Below the pieces are notes generated by a model. The model searched no databases. It saw only the letters and a program-made list of their open reading frames with translations, and had not been told where the DNA came from. Below are positions 1-9,510 of a stretch of DNA of 64,000 nt, in pieces (positions within the stretch are counted from its first letter, which is position 1; each line of letters starts with the position of its first letter). Position numbers and translations under genes: made by a program. The DNA is taken from the NCBI RefSeq assembly GCF_003858635.1, contig NZ_RQJO01000009.1, forward strand, positions 620,001 through 684,000, in the 5' to 3' direction. Origin of the DNA: Larkinella rosea. GTDB lineage: Bacteria > Bacteroidota > Bacteroidia > Cytophagales > Spirosomataceae.

Positions 1-2
1 AG

Positions 3-344
3 GCGACGGCAACTTCCAATCGCCCGCAGTTCTGGGCGGATCACTGGACGCCCGAAAATCCAAATGCAATCTATCCAAGCCCTTATTACAAAGATACTTA
101 CAACATCGATTCGGATTTCTGGTTTCGCAGTTCCACCCAGGTTTCGATTCGTAACTTCAATGTTTCCTACGGTTTGCCCGCCGGTTTCAGCAGCAAACTG
201 GGGCTGAATAATGTGCGGGTGTACCTGGTCGCGACCAACCCGCTCAATCTGTACAATCCGTACGATTACAAGACCTATTCGGGCAACTACGATGCGTATC
301 CGGTTTTGCGTTCCTTCTCATTGGGTTTAAATCTGGGCCTGTAA
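3..344 (+). CDS. SusC/RagA-type TonB-dependent outer-membrane receptor, C-terminal fragment
   Basis: This is the last 113 codons of a reading frame that enters from the left edge and stops at 342-344. The translation is aromatic- and Asn-rich beta-strand sequence. It contains a DFWFRSSTQVSIRNFNVSYGLP-type block, a VYLVATNPLNL-type strand and a terminal hydrophobic strand ending LGLNLGL. This is the standard last portion of a SusC barrel, where the final strand ends in alternating hydrophobic residues. The frame is followed 11 bp later by a SusD gene, the usual susC-susD order, which supports the call. The family imports oligosaccharides across the outer membrane using TonB energy. The plug and carboxypeptidase-regulatory domains lie outside the window, so substrate cannot be inferred from this piece alone. 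Confidence 0.88.
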   Translation, partial: ATATSNRPQFWADHWTPENPNAIYPSPYYKDTYNIDSDFWFRSSTQVSIRNFNVSYGLPAGFSSKLGLNNVRVYLVATNPLNLYNPYDYKTYSGNYDAYPVLRSFSLGLNLGL

Positions 345-355
345 CCTTCTACACC

Positions 356-2131
356 ATGAAACTTTCATATAAAATCCTGGCCATTTTCTGTGCGTCGCTG
401 GCGTTGACCAGTTGCAAGGATGTGCTCGATAAAACCGATCTGACGTCAACCAGCGGAGTACTGATTTATAACGATTCGACGCTCACCCAAATGAACCTCG
501 ACTACGTGTACGATCAGAATTTGCCGACGGGTATTCCGACGCTGGGGCCGGGCAGTCCGAGCGTCACCAGCCTGACGGATGAATCGTTCGGAGAAAGCAA
601 ATTGCTGGAAGGGACACTTCTGGTTAACGAAGTTGGGGATTTCGGAACATCGCTGGACGTCAAAAATAACTACGGAAAAATCCGGGTGATCAACATGTTT
701 CTGAGTGATACGAAAGCCGGAAACTTGCCGCCGTACACCAAAAACAAGCTTCGGGCGCAGGCTCAGTTTTTCCGGGCCTGGCGGTATTTCGATCTGGTGC
801 GCTTGTATGGCGGGGTGCCGCTGGTGATGACGCCACTGGCAGCGGTTGGCGTTGAAGCGCGCGACCAGGCTTTTCTGCCGCGGAACTCGACCACCGAAAC
901 CTTTGCCGCCATCGTGAAAGACCTGGATTCGACCATTGCCTCCGTACCGGGCCGCTGGAGCTCGTCGGCTGATTGGGGGCGGATTACCAAAGGCGCGGCC
1001 GCAGCCCTGAAAGGCCGGGTTTTGCTGACGGCTGCCAGCCCGCAGTTCAACCCGAACGATGAGGTGTCGCGGTGGCAGACTTCGTATGACGCTAATAAAC
1101 AGGCGTTTGATGTGCTGACAGCCAGTGGATACGGCCTGCATTCGTCCTTCGATCAGCTCTGGTTTCAGGAGGTCAATAACCCCGAAGCGGTTTTTGTGAC
1201 GGGCTACAATACCGCAACGGGCGATCAGACCCGGAAGAATAATGGCTACGACAATGCGACGCGGCCGTCGTATACCGGAACGGGCGGAGGATCTAATCAG
1301 CCGTCGTGGGAAATGGTGAAGGCGTTTCCGATGCTGGACGGCAAAAAACCGGGCGAGTCGACCAAATATGCCTATACCGACCAGTTGTTTTTCAAAAACC
1401 GGGACCCGCGTTTTGATAAAACCATTGCCTATAACGGCGTGACCTGGCCCCTGAACGGGAGCAATTCCTACAAACTCTGGACCTATTTTGTGGGCGGAAA
1501 AACCGTGGAGCCGAAAGCAACAAACACTGGTTTTTACACCCGAAAAGCCGTTAATCCGACGCCGGCCATTGGTGATGTGCAGTTTTCGGGCACCGACTGG
1601 ATCGAAATCCGGTTCGCAGAAGTGTTACTGAATCTGGCCGAAAGTGCCGTTGGAATTAACAAGCTGGATGAGGCTTACACGCAACTGAAAGCCATTCGCA
1701 AACGGGCGGGCCTTGAAGCCGGAACCGACGGTTTATACGGCCTGAAAGCCAACATGACGCGCGCCGAACTGTTCAGTGCCATTCTCTACGAACGCCAGAT
1801 CGAATTTGCGTTTGAAGGCAAGCGGTTCTATGATCTGCGTCGCTGGAAACTGATCGAAAAAACGCTGAACGGCACCAGGCGGACGGCAGTGACGATTAAT
1901 CTCAAAACAACCGGTGTTCCGGCGGATTTTGCCAACACCCGCGACAACGTCAGTCTGGAGCAGGCCTATACCAACTATTTTACGCTGGAATTCAAACCGT
2001 TGGATACGAAGTACAGCATCAACTGGAAACCCGAATATTACTTCTTCGCGATTCCGCAAACTGCCATCGACAACAATCCCAAGCTGATCCAGAACTCGAC
2101 CTGGGGCGGGGCGTTTGATCCGTTGAAGTAA
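356..2131 (+). CDS. RagB/SusD family surface glycan-binding lipoprotein
   Basis: The 591-residue product begins with a lipoprotein signal ending in LTSC (Cys about residue 20), so it should be lipidated and surface-exposed. It has the SusD layout: an N-terminal helical TPR-like part, the FFRAWRYFDLVRLYGGVPL-type motif near residue 140, and the C-terminal block with ERQIEFAFEGKRFYDLRRWK near residue 485. SusD proteins cap the SusC barrel and capture glycans. The gene starts 11 bp after the upstream susC stop and is probably co-transcribed with it. A repeat-rich gap of about 185 bp separates it from the GH28 gene downstream, so co-expression with the hydrolase is likely but not proven. Confidence 0.93.
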   Translation: MKLSYKILAIFCASLALTSCKDVLDKTDLTSTSGVLIYNDSTLTQMNLDYVYDQNLPTGIPTLGPGSPSVTSLTDESFGESKLLEGTLLVNEVGDFGTSLDVKNNYGKIRVINMFLSDTKAGNLPPYTKNKLRAQAQFFRAWRYFDLVRLYGGVPLVMTPLAAVGVEARDQAFLPRNSTTETFAAIVKDLDSTIASVPGRWSSSADWGRITKGAAAALKGRVLLTAASPQFNPNDEVSRWQTSYDANKQAFDVLTASGYGLHSSFDQLWFQEVNNPEAVFVTGYNTATGDQTRKNNGYDNATRPSYTGTGGGSNQPSWEMVKAFPMLDGKKPGESTKYAYTDQLFFKNRDPRFDKTIAYNGVTWPLNGSNSYKLWTYFVGGKTVEPKATNTGFYTRKAVNPTPAIGDVQFSGTDWIEIRFAEVLLNLAESAVGINKLDEAYTQLKAIRKRAGLEAGTDGLYGLKANMTRAELFSAILYERQIEFAFEGKRFYDLRRWKLIEKTLNGTRRTAVTINLKTTGVPADFANTRDNVSLEQAYTNYFTLEFKPLDTKYSINWKPEYYFFAIPQTAIDNNPKLIQNSTWGGAFDPLK

Positions 2132-2160
2132 GACACAGAAAGAAATTTGTGTTGTAACAG

Positions 2161-2295
2161 CCTACGGTTTTAACCGTGGAACATAGTGAAATACGTTCTT
2201 CACGGCAACCGTTTTAACGGTTTTAAAATCTCAAAACCGTTAAAACGGTTCGTATTTTCCGAATCCTCTCACGATCCCCCGGTTTTAACCGGGGG
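2161..2295. repeat. Cluster of palindromes with a GGTTTTAACC-type core
   Basis: The gap between the SusD and GH28 genes holds three hairpin-forming palindromes sharing a GGTTTTAACC-like core. They are at 2163-2178, a pair of 18-bp inverted copies at 2207-2224 and 2233-2250 with an 8-bp loop, and CCCCCGG...CCGGGGG at 2276-2295. The arrangement resembles bacterial REP/BIME elements. In mRNA the hairpins could stabilise or attenuate the transcript between the two genes. No REP-associated transposase is present in the window. Confidence 0.7.
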
Positions 2296-2316
2296 CTATT
2301 ATTTTTACTTCTGAAA

Positions 2317-3897
2317 ATGATTTCATCACATTCTGGAACAAAATGCGGTTTTCTACTGACGTTCGTCCTGACGGTTTTCACGGCGATCAGCGCGTTGGCG
2401 CAGCAAGGCATTTACCACAACGTGTTGCAGTACGGCGCAAAAAACGACAGCAGCCAACTCTCAACGATGGCCATCAATAAGGCCATTGAAACCGCCGTGA
2501 AGGGTGGGGGAGGAACCATTTATTTTCCGCCGGGAAAGTATAAAACCGGTCCCATTCAGCTGAAAAGTAACATCACAATTTTGATCGACGCCGGAGCCGA
2601 ACTGCATTTCAGCGACAATTTCGACGACTATCTGCCAATGGTGGCGTCTCGTTGGGAAGGGACGGATGTGACCAATTTTTCACCGCTTTTTTACGCGTAC
2701 AAGGCTGACAACATTGCCATTCGGGGGCGCGGCATCATCGACGGCCACGGGAAAAAGTGGTGGCATTATTCGGAGGTGATCGTGAAGAATTCGCCGGGTT
2801 CGAAATGGCAGGACGAGTTTCACCGCCTGAACAAAGACATTCTGCGCCCCGATTTGCCGGGTTGGGTGGAGCGCGGTTTTCTGCGTCCGCCCTTCATTCA
2901 GCCGATGCATTGCAAAAACGTGCTGATCGAGGGCATTACCATTCGAAACTCGCCCTTCTGGACGGTGAACCCCGAATTCTGTGAAAATGTAACCGTCACC
3001 GGCGTTACGATCAACAACCCCAAATCGCCCAATACGGACGGTATCAATCCCGAATCGTGCCGGTACGTTCACATTTCCAACTGCCACATCAGTGTTGGCG
3101 ACGACTGCATTACCATCAAATCGGGCAAGGATCGGGCGGGCCGAAAGATGAATGTTCCGGCGGAGAATTACACGATTACGAATTGCACCATGCTGGCCGG
3201 ACACGGGGGCGTGGTGATCGGCAGTGAAATGTCGGGCGGAGTGCGGAAAATCAGCATTTCCAACTGCATTTTTGACGGCACGGACCGGGGCATCCGCATC
3301 AAAACCGCACGCGGTCGTGGGGGCTTGGTGGAAGAAATCCGGGTCGATAATGTGATCATGAAGAACATCAAGGAGCAGGCCATCGTCCTTGATATGCACT
3401 ACGCCAAGACGCAACCCGAACCGGTTTCGGAGCGAACGCCCGCGTTTCGGAACATCCATTTTAGCAACATGACCGCCGAAGCGAAACAGGCCGGGTACCT
3501 GAGCGGTCTGGAAGAAATGCCAATCGACAACATCACGTTTACGGACCTCAACATCACCTCAGAAACCGGCTTTTCGATTAAAGAAGCCCGAAATCTGGAG
3601 TTTCACAATGTTTCCGTCGGCACGCAGAGCGGTCCGGCGATAGTCGCCGAAAAAGTCAAAACGATGGAAATCGACGGCGTAAAAACCGCTACTACGCACC
3701 CGAATACGCCGGTCGTGGAACTGACCAATGTAGAAGACGCCTTTATTTACGACTGCTTTCCAAAACCGGGCACCGACGTTTTTCTGAAACTCAACGGCGA
3801 GCAAACCCAGCACATCACCGTCAGCGGCAACAACTTCCGGCACGTCAAAACGCCGGTTTTGAAGGAAGGAAAATTGGAGAGTTTGAAAGTTGAGTGA
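2317..3897 (+). CDS. Glycoside hydrolase family 28 (polygalacturonase-type)
   Basis: The 526-residue secreted protein has a signal peptide ending near SALAQ (about residue 28). It then has the start of a pectate-lyase-like right-handed beta helix (YGAKNDS..., GGGTIYFPPGKY). All GH28 signature elements are visible: NTDGI near residue 240, GDDC near 261, GHGG near 295 and RIK near 328. These supply the catalytic aspartates, the conserved His and the substrate-binding Arg/Lys. GH28 enzymes hydrolyse alpha-1,4-galacturonic acid linkages in homogalacturonan or rhamnogalacturonan. Exo or endo mode cannot be told from sequence. It follows a susCD pair on the same strand and converges on the GH95 gene, with a long inverted repeat between the two stops. 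The start is the first ATG giving an intact signal peptide. Confidence 0.93.
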   Translation: MISSHSGTKCGFLLTFVLTVFTAISALAQQGIYHNVLQYGAKNDSSQLSTMAINKAIETAVKGGGGTIYFPPGKYKTGPIQLKSNITILIDAGAELHFSDNFDDYLPMVASRWEGTDVTNFSPLFYAYKADNIAIRGRGIIDGHGKKWWHYSEVIVKNSPGSKWQDEFHRLNKDILRPDLPGWVERGFLRPPFIQPMHCKNVLIEGITIRNSPFWTVNPEFCENVTVTGVTINNPKSPNTDGINPESCRYVHISNCHISVGDDCITIKSGKDRAGRKMNVPAENYTITNCTMLAGHGGVVIGSEMSGGVRKISISNCIFDGTDRGIRIKTARGRGGLVEEIRVDNVIMKNIKEQAIVLDMHYAKTQPEPVSERTPAFRNIHFSNMTAEAKQAGYLSGLEEMPIDNITFTDLNITSETGFSIKEARNLEFHNVSVGTQSGPAIVAEKVKTMEIDGVKTATTHPNTPVVELTNVEDAFIYDCFPKPGTDVFLKLNGEQTQHITVSGNNFRHVKTPVLKEGKLESLKVE

Positions 3898-3900
3898 AGT

Positions 3901-4010
3901 GTAAAAGAATGAAAAATGTAAAATGATGAATGCTAAATGTAAAAGTGACCGGGCTTCGCTGAAACACTTTTACATTCGACATTTATCATTCTACATTTTT
4001 CATTTACAAT
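3901..4010. terminator. Long inverted repeat between convergent GH28 and GH95 genes
   Basis: A left arm (about 3901-3947) and right arm (about 3965-4010) pair over some 40 bp with a few mismatches, around a 17-base loop. The arms are A/T-rich and made of short phrases such as AATGAAAAATGTA and AAATGTAAAAGTG that are themselves quasi-repeated. The right arm overlaps the stop of the GH95 gene. The position between two convergent stops suggests a bidirectional terminator, although the length and internal repetition are greater than a simple terminator needs. Confidence 0.65.
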
Positions 4011-6841
4011 ATCTTCAACTCCCCATCCAACCGATACGTTTTCCCCTTTTCGGTCGATAACTGAACTTCTTTAGTCCCGTAACGCAGCGTGCACGGCTGC
4101 CCGGCCTTGGAAGTAACTTCAACGTTACTCAGTTTTCCGTTCTGCCAGCGGATGTTCAGCACAAATCCGCCTGACGCACAGATTCCGTTGATCGACCCGG
4201 TGGGCAAATCGGTCGGCAGGGCCGGAAGCAGATCGAGCGTCTTTCCCTGACTTTGCAGCAGCATTTCCCCAATACCACTCGCGCCCCCAAAATTGCCATC
4301 GATCTGGAACGGCGGGTGGGCGTCGAACAGGTTGGGGTAGGAGCCGCCCCCGGTGACGCCTTCGGGCGAAATGGCCGGACGAAACAGTAGCTTAACCATG
4401 TTGTAAGCATGATTTCCGTCGCGGAAACGGGCCCAGAAGTTAATTTTCCAAGCCAGGCTCCAGCCGGTTCCTTCGTCGCCCCGCACCAGCAGCGACTGCC
4501 GGGCGGCTTTCATCAGGTCGGGCGTTTCGTCCCAGTTGATATCGGTGCCGGGGTGAACGCCCCAGAGGTGCGACACGTGCCGGTGGTGGTCGTTCGGGTC
4601 GTCGATGTCCGGCAGCCACTCCTGCAACTGGCCGCGTTTCCCAATCTGGTTGGGCGCGATTTGGCCGTACATCGTTCGCAGGGTGTCACGAAACGCAACA
4701 TCGATGCCGAGAATTTCGCTGGCGGCTACGCAGTTTTTAAACAGATCGCGGATGATCTGGTGGTCCATGGTCGGTCCCGCAACCAGGCCGAGGTGCTCGG
4801 GCGAGTTGGATGGGGTGCTGATCAACCAGCCGGTTTTTGGGTCTTTTACCAGGAAATCCACAAAAAACCGGGCGGCTTCTTTCATGACCGGATACCCCCG
4901 GTTTTGCAGAAAAGCCCGATCCTGCGTGTAGCGGAAATGCTCCCAGAGGTGCCGCGACACCCAGGCGCCCCCGCTCACCCAAATGCCGTGGTTCGACGCG
5001 TTGATCGGGGCCGTTCCGCGCCAGAGGTCGGTATTGTGGTGCAGCACCCATCCCTGGGCATTGTAGTGTGCTCTGGCGGTTTTCCGACCGCTTTCGACCA
5101 GTTCGTCGATGGCGGCAAACATGGGTTCGTGGCAGGCCGACAGGTTCAGCAGTTCGGCAGGCCAGTAGTTCATCTGGAAATTGATGTTCGTCGTGTATTT
5201 GCTGCCCCAGGGTGGGGTGAGCAGGTCGTTCCAGATGCCTTGTAGGTTGGCGGGACGTGTGCCGGGTCGGGAACTCGAAATCAGCAGATACCGCCCGTAT
5301 TGCACGTAAAGGGCCACCAGCGCGGGGTCGGGTGATTTCTCAAAACGGTTGAGTCGCTCGTCGGTCGGGAGTTGCTCGCTGGCGGTGTGGCCCAAATCCA
5401 GCGATAAAGTGTTGAAATAGGATTGGTATTCGGCGATGTGGGCGGTTTTCAGGGCATCAAATCGTTTCGTGCGGGCGGTTTGCAGCGGTTTCTGACTCAT
5501 TGCGGCCGGGTCCCCGGAAACATCTTTGTAATTCTTGAAATTGGTGCCTGCCGTCAGATACAAGGTGGCTTCGTCGGCTCCCGAAACGATGAGTTTATTC
5601 CCCGAAACCGTAATCTGACCTTTCTGCGTCTGGATATGCAGCAGACTTTCACCTCTCAACGCGCCGTTCCGTACCTGAACCGACAACGCAATCGTCTGGT
5701 GATCAACTTTCCGAACGGAGCTTTCTTTGTGCGGACTAGCCAGCGATGCTTCAAAACTGATTTTCCCCGGCTGGCTGGCGGTCAGGTGAATGGCCACGAC
5801 CTGATCGGGGGCGCTGGCGAGGTATTCACGGGTGAAATTTACGCCGTTGGCCGAGTAAGTAACGCGGGAAAGGGCCGTTTTAAGGTCCAGCTCGCGCCGG
5901 TAATGGACTGGTTTTGTGGTATTTCTGAACCGGAGCCACAGATCGCCAAAGGGTTGGTAATCGGCCTGATAGCGCGGCATGGCCGGGGGGGCGTCGTCCT
6001 GAATCCAGAAGCGGAACGGTTTTTTCAGGGAAACCCCATCGGCTGGTTGCTGGCCTTCGGGATAAACCACGAACGTTGGCTGGGCGGTTTTGACGCCGAT
6101 AAAACCGCCTTTGTCAAACCAGTTGATGACCTGAATCGCCAGTTGATTGGTACCTACCCGCAGCTTGCCCGCCGGAATTTTATACCGCCGGTTTTTCGCA
6201 ATGCCCTCGTCGGAACCAATCAGTTCGCCGTTCAAATAGGTAAAATCCTGATCACGAATCCGGCCCAGATCGAGTACGACATCCTTGCCCGCCCAGGCTT
6301 GCGGAAGTTCAAAGGACGTACGAAACCAGACCGCGCCGTCCAGCCCTTCCAGCCCAGCCCGTTCCCAGCCCTCGGCCGTCGGAACCGGCAGGGTTTTCCA
6401 GGAACGATCATCGAACGATGCCAACGCCGGATTGGCTTTTAAGTTGTCTAACTTGCGGATGCGGGCAAACCAGGCGGTTTTCTTTGCCTCATAATCTCCC
6501 TCGTTGCTTTGCCGCCCCATGAACTTCTCCTGCGCCAGTTTTTCGGCTTCGGCCTGTTTGCCCTCGGCGAGTAGCTGACGAATCTGCGGCAAATACGGAG
6601 CGGCTCCTTCACGCTGGTAGTCACGCGGTTCGCCGGTCCAGAGGGTTTCTTCGTTAAACTGAACGTGGTCCGTTTCCACACCGCCGAACACCATGCCGCC
6701 CAGTCGCCCGTTGCCGATGGGCAGCGCTTCCACCCACTGACTGGCCGGTTGTTTGTACCAGAGCGTCAGCGGTTGCGGAACTGGCGTTTGCGCTGTTGCT
6801 GTAAAACAGGAAAGCAGAACGAACAGGGCGTTTTTTTTCAT
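4004..6841 (-). CDS. Glycoside hydrolase family 95 (alpha-L-fucosidase / alpha-L-galactosidase type)
   Basis: The 945-residue secreted enzyme (signal MKKNALFVLLSCFTATAQ) opens with the GH95 N-terminal domain (LTLWYKQPASQWVEALPIGNGRLG). This is interrupted near residues 130-230 by an inserted galactose-binding-like jelly roll (WFRTSFELP...). The (alpha/alpha)6 barrel keeps the expected active-site residues. These are the TNINFQMNYW block near residue 552 (the two Asn that activate water), SNSPEH near 680 (general acid Glu) and FQIDGNFGG near 847 (Asp). GH95 inverting enzymes remove alpha-1,2-L-fucose or alpha-L-galactose, for example from xyloglucan or rhamnogalacturonan II. It is the last gene of the reverse-strand set, 142 bp after the beta-helix gene. 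The ATG at 6841 is preferred to the in-frame GTG one codon upstream. Confidence 0.93.
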   Translation of the reverse strand: MKKNALFVLLSCFTATAQTPVPQPLTLWYKQPASQWVEALPIGNGRLGGMVFGGVETDHVQFNEETLWTGEPRDYQREGAAPYLPQIRQLLAEGKQAEAEKLAQEKFMGRQSNEGDYEAKKTAWFARIRKLDNLKANPALASFDDRSWKTLPVPTAEGWERAGLEGLDGAVWFRTSFELPQAWAGKDVVLDLGRIRDQDFTYLNGELIGSDEGIAKNRRYKIPAGKLRVGTNQLAIQVINWFDKGGFIGVKTAQPTFVVYPEGQQPADGVSLKKPFRFWIQDDAPPAMPRYQADYQPFGDLWLRFRNTTKPVHYRRELDLKTALSRVTYSANGVNFTREYLASAPDQVVAIHLTASQPGKISFEASLASPHKESSVRKVDHQTIALSVQVRNGALRGESLLHIQTQKGQITVSGNKLIVSGADEATLYLTAGTNFKNYKDVSGDPAAMSQKPLQTARTKRFDALKTAHIAEYQSYFNTLSLDLGHTASEQLPTDERLNRFEKSPDPALVALYVQYGRYLLISSSRPGTRPANLQGIWNDLLTPPWGSKYTTNINFQMNYWPAELLNLSACHEPMFAAIDELVESGRKTARAHYNAQGWVLHHNTDLWRGTAPINASNHGIWVSGGAWVSRHLWEHFRYTQDRAFLQNRGYPVMKEAARFFVDFLVKDPKTGWLISTPSNSPEHLGLVAGPTMDHQIIRDLFKNCVAASEILGIDVAFRDTLRTMYGQIAPNQIGKRGQLQEWLPDIDDPNDHHRHVSHLWGVHPGTDINWDETPDLMKAARQSLLVRGDEGTGWSLAWKINFWARFRDGNHAYNMVKLLFRPAISPEGVTGGGSYPNLFDAHPPFQIDGNFGGASGIGEMLLQSQGKTLDLLPALPTDLPTGSINGICASGGFVLNIRWQNGKLSNVEVTSKAGQPCTLRYGTKEVQLSTEKGKTYRLDGELKIL

Positions 6842-6986
6842 CACGAACAGACACTAGTGAATGGCAATGTAAAGTTACACCTTTCTGATAATCAGCGAAA
6901 TCCAGGCAATCCGGATGCGCCGGGTGGGGCCGAAGGTTTCGAAAAAAAACACGCAAGCCGTTTATTAGTAAGGAGTAACCATAAAC

Positions 6987-9506
6987 TTATTTTTGCAAAA
7001 CAACCGGCCGGAAATTGACCCACACTTCGCCCGGTTTGGTGCCGGGAATGCCTTCCTGGTAGCGCTTCATGCGGGCATTCCAGGCGTCGACGCGCGGGTT
7101 GTTTTCGGTGGTTTTGGGATTGAGTTTATCCAGCCTTTCGCCTTTCGGAATGCTGATCACGAGCATCAGTTGCCGACCGTTTTTGAAGAGCAGTAGTTGC
7201 TGAAACTGAGCGTTGCAGAAACCGTTGGACACCTCCGGCCATTTCTCAAACTGAGTAGCATGATCGGCCAGATACTCCTTCTGAAGCGTTTCATCAGCCA
7301 CCAGATTAGCCGTCAGAATCGTGTGATCCCATTCACCGTTTGTCGGTCCGGAATCACAGCGACTGCGGTTGAACTCGTAAAATAAATCATAATAAGTCTT
7401 CACCGTTGCCGTCGGAAATGCCGAACGCAGCCGACTGGTCAGTACCGAAACATCCTGCACCTTGTCAAAAATGACGTACCGGTTTTGCCACTGATACAGA
7501 GCCTCCGGACGAAGGTTGGTTCGAGTCATAATCTCATTTATCCGCTGTAGGTCAATAGGTTGACTTGGGTTGGTGACCAATTCGACAATCACCGGATTTT
7601 CCTTATTGATCGACCAATTCGGATCGGGCTGAACCTTGTCTTTGAACAAAAAGCGATACGGTTTTTGAATTCCTGCGTTGGCCTTCACGCTGTCGGCCAC
7701 CTGCGGCCCGTTGTGTTCCCAGACGTTGTTGGGGCCGTTGGCGTTTTGCAGGAATTTTTCCGACGGCGTCCAGTTGTCTTTGATCGTGAAATACGACGAA
7801 CCTTCGTCGGTGTAGAGGTAAAACCAGTGCGTCGGCAGGTGCGCATAGGGTGCCTTGTAAACGCTGTCGATGTAATTCTCAGCGATCAACGAACCCGGTT
7901 GCGCCGACAGCGTATAAATCGCTGCCGCATCGTAGAGATGTTTGGCAAAATGGTGGATTTTATTCGCGACCACCCGGTTAGTGCGCATGGCGTTGATCGT
8001 GCGCGTCCAGCCCCAGCCCAGGCTAATGCCGCTGTACGACACCTCGCAGATTTCATTGTGTTCAATCGTACTACCCCGAAGGTAGCCCGCGCCAATGCCC
8101 ACGCAACCCCAGTCTTCGTTCGTAACGTTGGTAATTAAATTGTTGGTAATGAGTAGATTCGTACAGATTTCCTGCTCGTCGGTGGGGTTGTAGGGCCGGT
8201 GAATTTCGGTGGCTTCGTCGGCAAAAACGCCCGCCAGAATGCCCGTGCCGCCGATGTCTCTGAACAGATTTCCCCGGATGACATTGTCGCTAACGCCCTT
8301 GTGGTAATCCAGCCCGGTAGCGGCCAGGTGCTCAAACCGGCAGTTCTCAAAACCGGTCTGGTTGGCAAAGGAAACCTCCACTGCCGCGGCCGGGCGACCC
8401 ACCCAGGCCTGATTCTCCAGCGTTTTTTTGTCGGGTGTACCCGGCAGTTTCAGTTTGTAGGCATCCAGCATGTACAACCCGGTCTGGTGCGGCACGTGCC
8501 CCTGCTGCGACGGCCGGAGCCAGCCGGTATGCTGAAACGTAATGCCTTTGAAAAGGACGTTTGAAACCGGATGATCGGCGGTTCCGGCGACGCGCACCAG
8601 CGTTTCGAGCGAAGGGACAATCACCGTTGCCGTGGATAGATTTTCGTTGGGGCGCGGAATGTAGTAGATTTTTCCGGCCCTGGTATCCAGAAACCACTCG
8701 CCGGGCTGATTCAGGAATTGAATAGCATTGGTCAGGTAAAACGCCGAATTGCCGGTTTCTTTCGAAAGCCAGGGCGCGGGCCAGGGGTGCTCGGATTGAA
8801 TACGGCTTTCGGGCTGGTGAAACCAAAGTTTAGCGCTATCGCCCTGAAATTCAATCTGTTTAATGCGCAGGTTGGCAATGGCCCACCACTGGTGAATCAG
8901 CATTTCCAAACCGACAGCTTTCGACAAATCACCGAATTTGGGAGCGGGAATCCAGCAGGTTTGCTCGGTTTTGTTCCACGACAGAATCCGGTTCATCAGC
9001 GGATAGGATGTGTCTTTGGCCCGCGTCGCTTTTTCGCCGTTCACCCACAACTGACGGAATTCCAGCATCCGACCGCCCACGTTGGGTACATCGGCCACCC
9101 AAGCTTTTCCGCTGGCTTCTTTGGGCAAACCCGGAACGGATGTTTTCAGTTTCTGCCAACCGGTTACCGGAACGCCACCGCTCAAAACCGGGTGAGCATT
9201 CGGCGCGGCTTCAATCACCGTCGGACTCGATGGTGTCCCCGAATCTTCCGGGAGGATGAAAACCGGTTCATTTAAAGCGTAAACGCCATTTTTTAGGTAA
9301 ATGTGTGCGCCGTTTGCCACAACCGGGTCCGATAACCGGCGGAATTCCCGAATCTTCCGAAGCGCCATCTGTAAACTCATAACCGGTTTTTCGCTCGTTC
9401 CGGCATTCCGATCCGACCCGTTCGGTGACACCCAGATTTCGGCTTGCTGCCCGAAACTAAGTCGGGCGAGGAGGGAAAAAAGGAGGAAAAGTAGAGGGCG
9501 TTTCAT
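6987..9506 (-). CDS. GH141-like right-handed beta-helix protein fused to a C-terminal L-rhamnose mutarotase domain
   Basis: From the ATG at 9506 the product is 839 residues with a signal peptide (MKRPLLFLLFSLLARLSFGQQ). An in-frame codon 24 bp upstream is less good because it adds residues before the signal. Residues about 22-620 carry the layout of GH141-like beta-helix proteins: IWVSPNGSDRNAGT, PEDSGTPSSP, FRQLWVNGE, YSGISLGWGW and IYTLSAQPGS. The last 110 or so residues match the RhaM/L-rhamnose mutarotase fold (EYLADHATQFEKWPEV ... NNPRVDAWNARMKRYQ ... KPGEVWVNFRPV). A second, weaker ferredoxin-like stretch lies between the two. GH141 members known include alpha-L-fucosidases acting on pectin. 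RhaM interconverts anomers of L-rhamnose. The ATG lies only 4 bp after the GH2 stop, so translation is probably coupled. Confidence 0.8.
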   Translation of the reverse strand: MKRPLLFLLFSLLARLSFGQQAEIWVSPNGSDRNAGTSEKPVMSLQMALRKIREFRRLSDPVVANGAHIYLKNGVYALNEPVFILPEDSGTPSSPTVIEAAPNAHPVLSGGVPVTGWQKLKTSVPGLPKEASGKAWVADVPNVGGRMLEFRQLWVNGEKATRAKDTSYPLMNRILSWNKTEQTCWIPAPKFGDLSKAVGLEMLIHQWWAIANLRIKQIEFQGDSAKLWFHQPESRIQSEHPWPAPWLSKETGNSAFYLTNAIQFLNQPGEWFLDTRAGKIYYIPRPNENLSTATVIVPSLETLVRVAGTADHPVSNVLFKGITFQHTGWLRPSQQGHVPHQTGLYMLDAYKLKLPGTPDKKTLENQAWVGRPAAAVEVSFANQTGFENCRFEHLAATGLDYHKGVSDNVIRGNLFRDIGGTGILAGVFADEATEIHRPYNPTDEQEICTNLLITNNLITNVTNEDWGCVGIGAGYLRGSTIEHNEICEVSYSGISLGWGWTRTINAMRTNRVVANKIHHFAKHLYDAAAIYTLSAQPGSLIAENYIDSVYKAPYAHLPTHWFYLYTDEGSSYFTIKDNWTPSEKFLQNANGPNNVWEHNGPQVADSVKANAGIQKPYRFLFKDKVQPDPNWSINKENPVIVELVTNPSQPIDLQRINEIMTRTNLRPEALYQWQNRYVIFDKVQDVSVLTSRLRSAFPTATVKTYYDLFYEFNRSRCDSGPTNGEWDHTILTANLVADETLQKEYLADHATQFEKWPEVSNGFCNAQFQQLLLFKNGRQLMLVISIPKGERLDKLNPKTTENNPRVDAWNARMKRYQEGIPGTKPGEVWVNFRPVVLQK

Positions 9507-9510
9507 GCGG

